Origin: Propionibacteriaceae bacterium
GTDB lineage: Bacteria; Actinomycetota; Actinomycetes; Propionibacteriales; Propionibacteriaceae
Assembly: GCA_020438595.1 (NCBI GenBank)
Contig: JAGQUI010000026.1
Location: forward strand, 1-13,516
Direction of reading: 5' to 3'
Length of the DNA: 13,516 bases
The notes beneath the pieces were generated by a model. That model was not told where the DNA came from. It saw only the letters and a program-made list of their open reading frames with translations, and did no database searches. The translations under genes were made by a program, and so were the position numbers. Of this stretch, positions 12,609-13,516 are shown piece by piece (position 1 is the first letter of the stretch; every line of letters begins with the position of its first letter).

Positions 12609-13516
12609 ACCGTCACCTCCTCGGTGAAGTGCTGGTGTTCGAGGTGGGCGGCCACCTGGGCGACCGCGGCGCCGGAGTGCAGGATCGTGTCGACGATGTC
12701 CTTGGCGCCCGAGGCCGTGCCGGCGACGAAGACGCCGGGGACGGTGGTCTGGCCGGGGCTGAGCTCCGCGCTCGGCTCGGCCACGTAGTAGTACTCGTCC
12801 AGCCCGAGCGGGGCCTCGCCGAACAGCTTCTCCACGTCGCGGTTCGGCTGGATGCCCACCGCCAGCACCACGAGGTCGTAGGACGTCTCGACGATGCCGC
12901 CGCCGTTCTCGATGTCCTCGTAGCGGACCAGCAGGTCGCCGTTCTCCTCCTCGGTGATCTTCGAGACCCGGCCCTTGATGTACTGCGCACCCATGTCCTG
13001 GGCCTGCGTGTAGAACTCCTCGTACCGCTTCCCCGACGCGCGCATGTCCATGTAGTGCATGCTCACGTCGGCCAGCGGCAGGGCGCCCATGATCAGCTGG
13101 TTCTGCTTGATCGAGTACATGCAGCAGAACTTCGAGCACAGCGGGTTGCCGACGGTCTTGTCGCGGGAGCCCGTGCAGGAGATGTACGCGATCCGGTCCG
13201 GCACCTTGCCGTCACCGGGCCGCAGCACCGTGTTGAACGGACGGGTGGGAGCCAGCAGCCGGTCCATCTGCATGCCGGTGATCACGTTCGCGTACTTGCC
13301 GAACCCGTACTCGGGCTTCAGGTCGGCGGCGAACAGCTTGTGCCCGGTGGCGACCACAACGGAGCCGACGGTGACATCGCGGAGCTCGTCGCGGGCGTCC
13401 ATCCGGATCGCGAACGCCGGGCACGCCTTCACGCACTCCTGGCACTCCGAGCACACGCCGCAGTCCAGGCACGACCCGGCGCCGGAACGGGCCTGGTCCT
13501 CGCTCAGCGGGGCCTC
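12605..13516 (-). CDS. HdrA/QmoA-like FAD and Fe-S oxidoreductase, 5' end outside the window
   Basis: The last 303 residues are visible; the frame is open to the window edge, so the N-terminus lies beyond it. The fragment begins with a six-cysteine motif, CLDCGVCSECQECVKACP (Cys16, 19, 22, 25, 28 and 32 of the fragment). It includes a normal CX2CX2CX3CP ferredoxin site plus two extra cysteines. VVVATGHK, CTGSR (Cys114) with LCSKFCC (Cys127/131/132), VVLAVGIQPN and VPGVFVAGTASGAKDIVDT are FAD-domain marks shared with HdrA and QmoA. It is the upstream partner of the second HdrA-like protein, with ATGA overlap. A pair of HdrA paralogues followed by a QmoC-like membrane subunit is the QmoABC arrangement. 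A start at 13456 (GTG) would cut the cysteine motif and is rejected. Confidence 0.88.
   Translation of the reverse strand, partial: EAPLSEDQARSGAGSCLDCGVCSECQECVKACPAFAIRMDARDELRDVTVGSVVVATGHKLFAADLKPEYGFGKYANVITGMQMDRLLAPTRPFNTVLRPGDGKVPDRIAYISCTGSRDKTVGNPLCSKFCCMYSIKQNQLIMGALPLADVSMHYMDMRASGKRYEEFYTQAQDMGAQYIKGRVSKITEEENGDLLVRYEDIENGGGIVETSYDLVVLAVGIQPNRDVEKLFGEAPLGLDEYYYVAEPSAELSPGQTTVPGVFVAGTASGAKDIVDTILHSGAAVAQVAAHLEHQHFTEEVTV
12614..12621 (-). promoter_or_regulatory. Strong ribosome binding site of the HdrA-like gene
   Basis: AGGAGGTG on the minus strand, six bases before ATG at 12608. It is a full anti-16S complement inside the end of the upstream gene, and it fixes the start. Confidence 0.7.

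Noticed and set aside
11244..12788. Plus-strand 514-codon frame opposite the HdrA-like gene
   Set aside because: Shadow translation rich in Arg, Val, His and Gly without motifs; the minus strand holds the cysteine motifs.

Overview
The window is high-GC throughout. From about base 960 to the right end it reads as one actinobacterial stretch: a lipoprotein-anchored sugar ABC importer with two permeases, GTG start codons, strong GGAG-type ribosome binding sites and many ATGA stop/start overlaps. I cannot name the genus. The left end, roughly bases 1-945, does not fit. It encodes the C-terminal two thirds of a TolC/NodT-type outer-membrane efflux channel, a protein of Gram-negative (diderm) bacteria, joined in frame to the first ~15-21 residues of a PfkB-type sugar kinase. 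This is most likely an assembly or library chimera.

Layout. (1) 40-993, minus: the kinase/outer-membrane-channel chimera. (2) 990-5112, minus: a sugar operon in the order solute-binding lipoprotein, SIS-domain sugar isomerase/deaminase, permease 1, permease 2, then the truncated PfkB kinase, with short gaps or stop/start overlaps. (3) 5113-5257: a divergent regulatory region with a 25-bp near-perfect palindrome. (4) 5258-6316, plus: a lone amidohydrolase. (5) 6321-8476, minus: a glycoside hydrolase family 4 (GH4) enzyme and a KbaY/GatY-like class II aldolase, overlapping by ATGA. (6) 8477-8560: a second divergent regulatory region with overlapping dyads. (7) 8561-9373, plus: a DeoR-family regulator. 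(8) 9383 to the right edge, minus: an HdrA/Qmo-type electron-transfer operon, made of a partial flavin/Fe-S protein, an HdrA-like flavin/Fe-S protein, a 92-residue winged-helix-like protein and a QmoC-like membrane Fe-S/cytochrome b-type protein, all joined by ATGA overlaps.

Working together. Regions 2-7 look like a self-contained sugar catabolism locus. The ABC importer brings in an alpha-galactoside-like or amino-sugar glycoside, and the GH4 enzyme (CHSV motif) cleaves it. The SIS protein isomerises or deaminates the sugar phosphate, PfkB phosphorylates it, and the class II aldolase splits a ketose-1,6-bisphosphate. A tagatose-type route would fit. The DeoR regulator probably controls both operons through the two palindromic intergenic regions. 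The exact substrate is inference. No ABC ATPase gene is present, so a shared ATPase elsewhere is expected. The Hdr/Qmo operon is functionally separate and probably links a cytoplasmic flavin/Fe-S electron-transfer module to the quinone pool.

There is no gene-free stretch over 300 bases. I saw no tRNA, rRNA, CRISPR array or insertion sequence.
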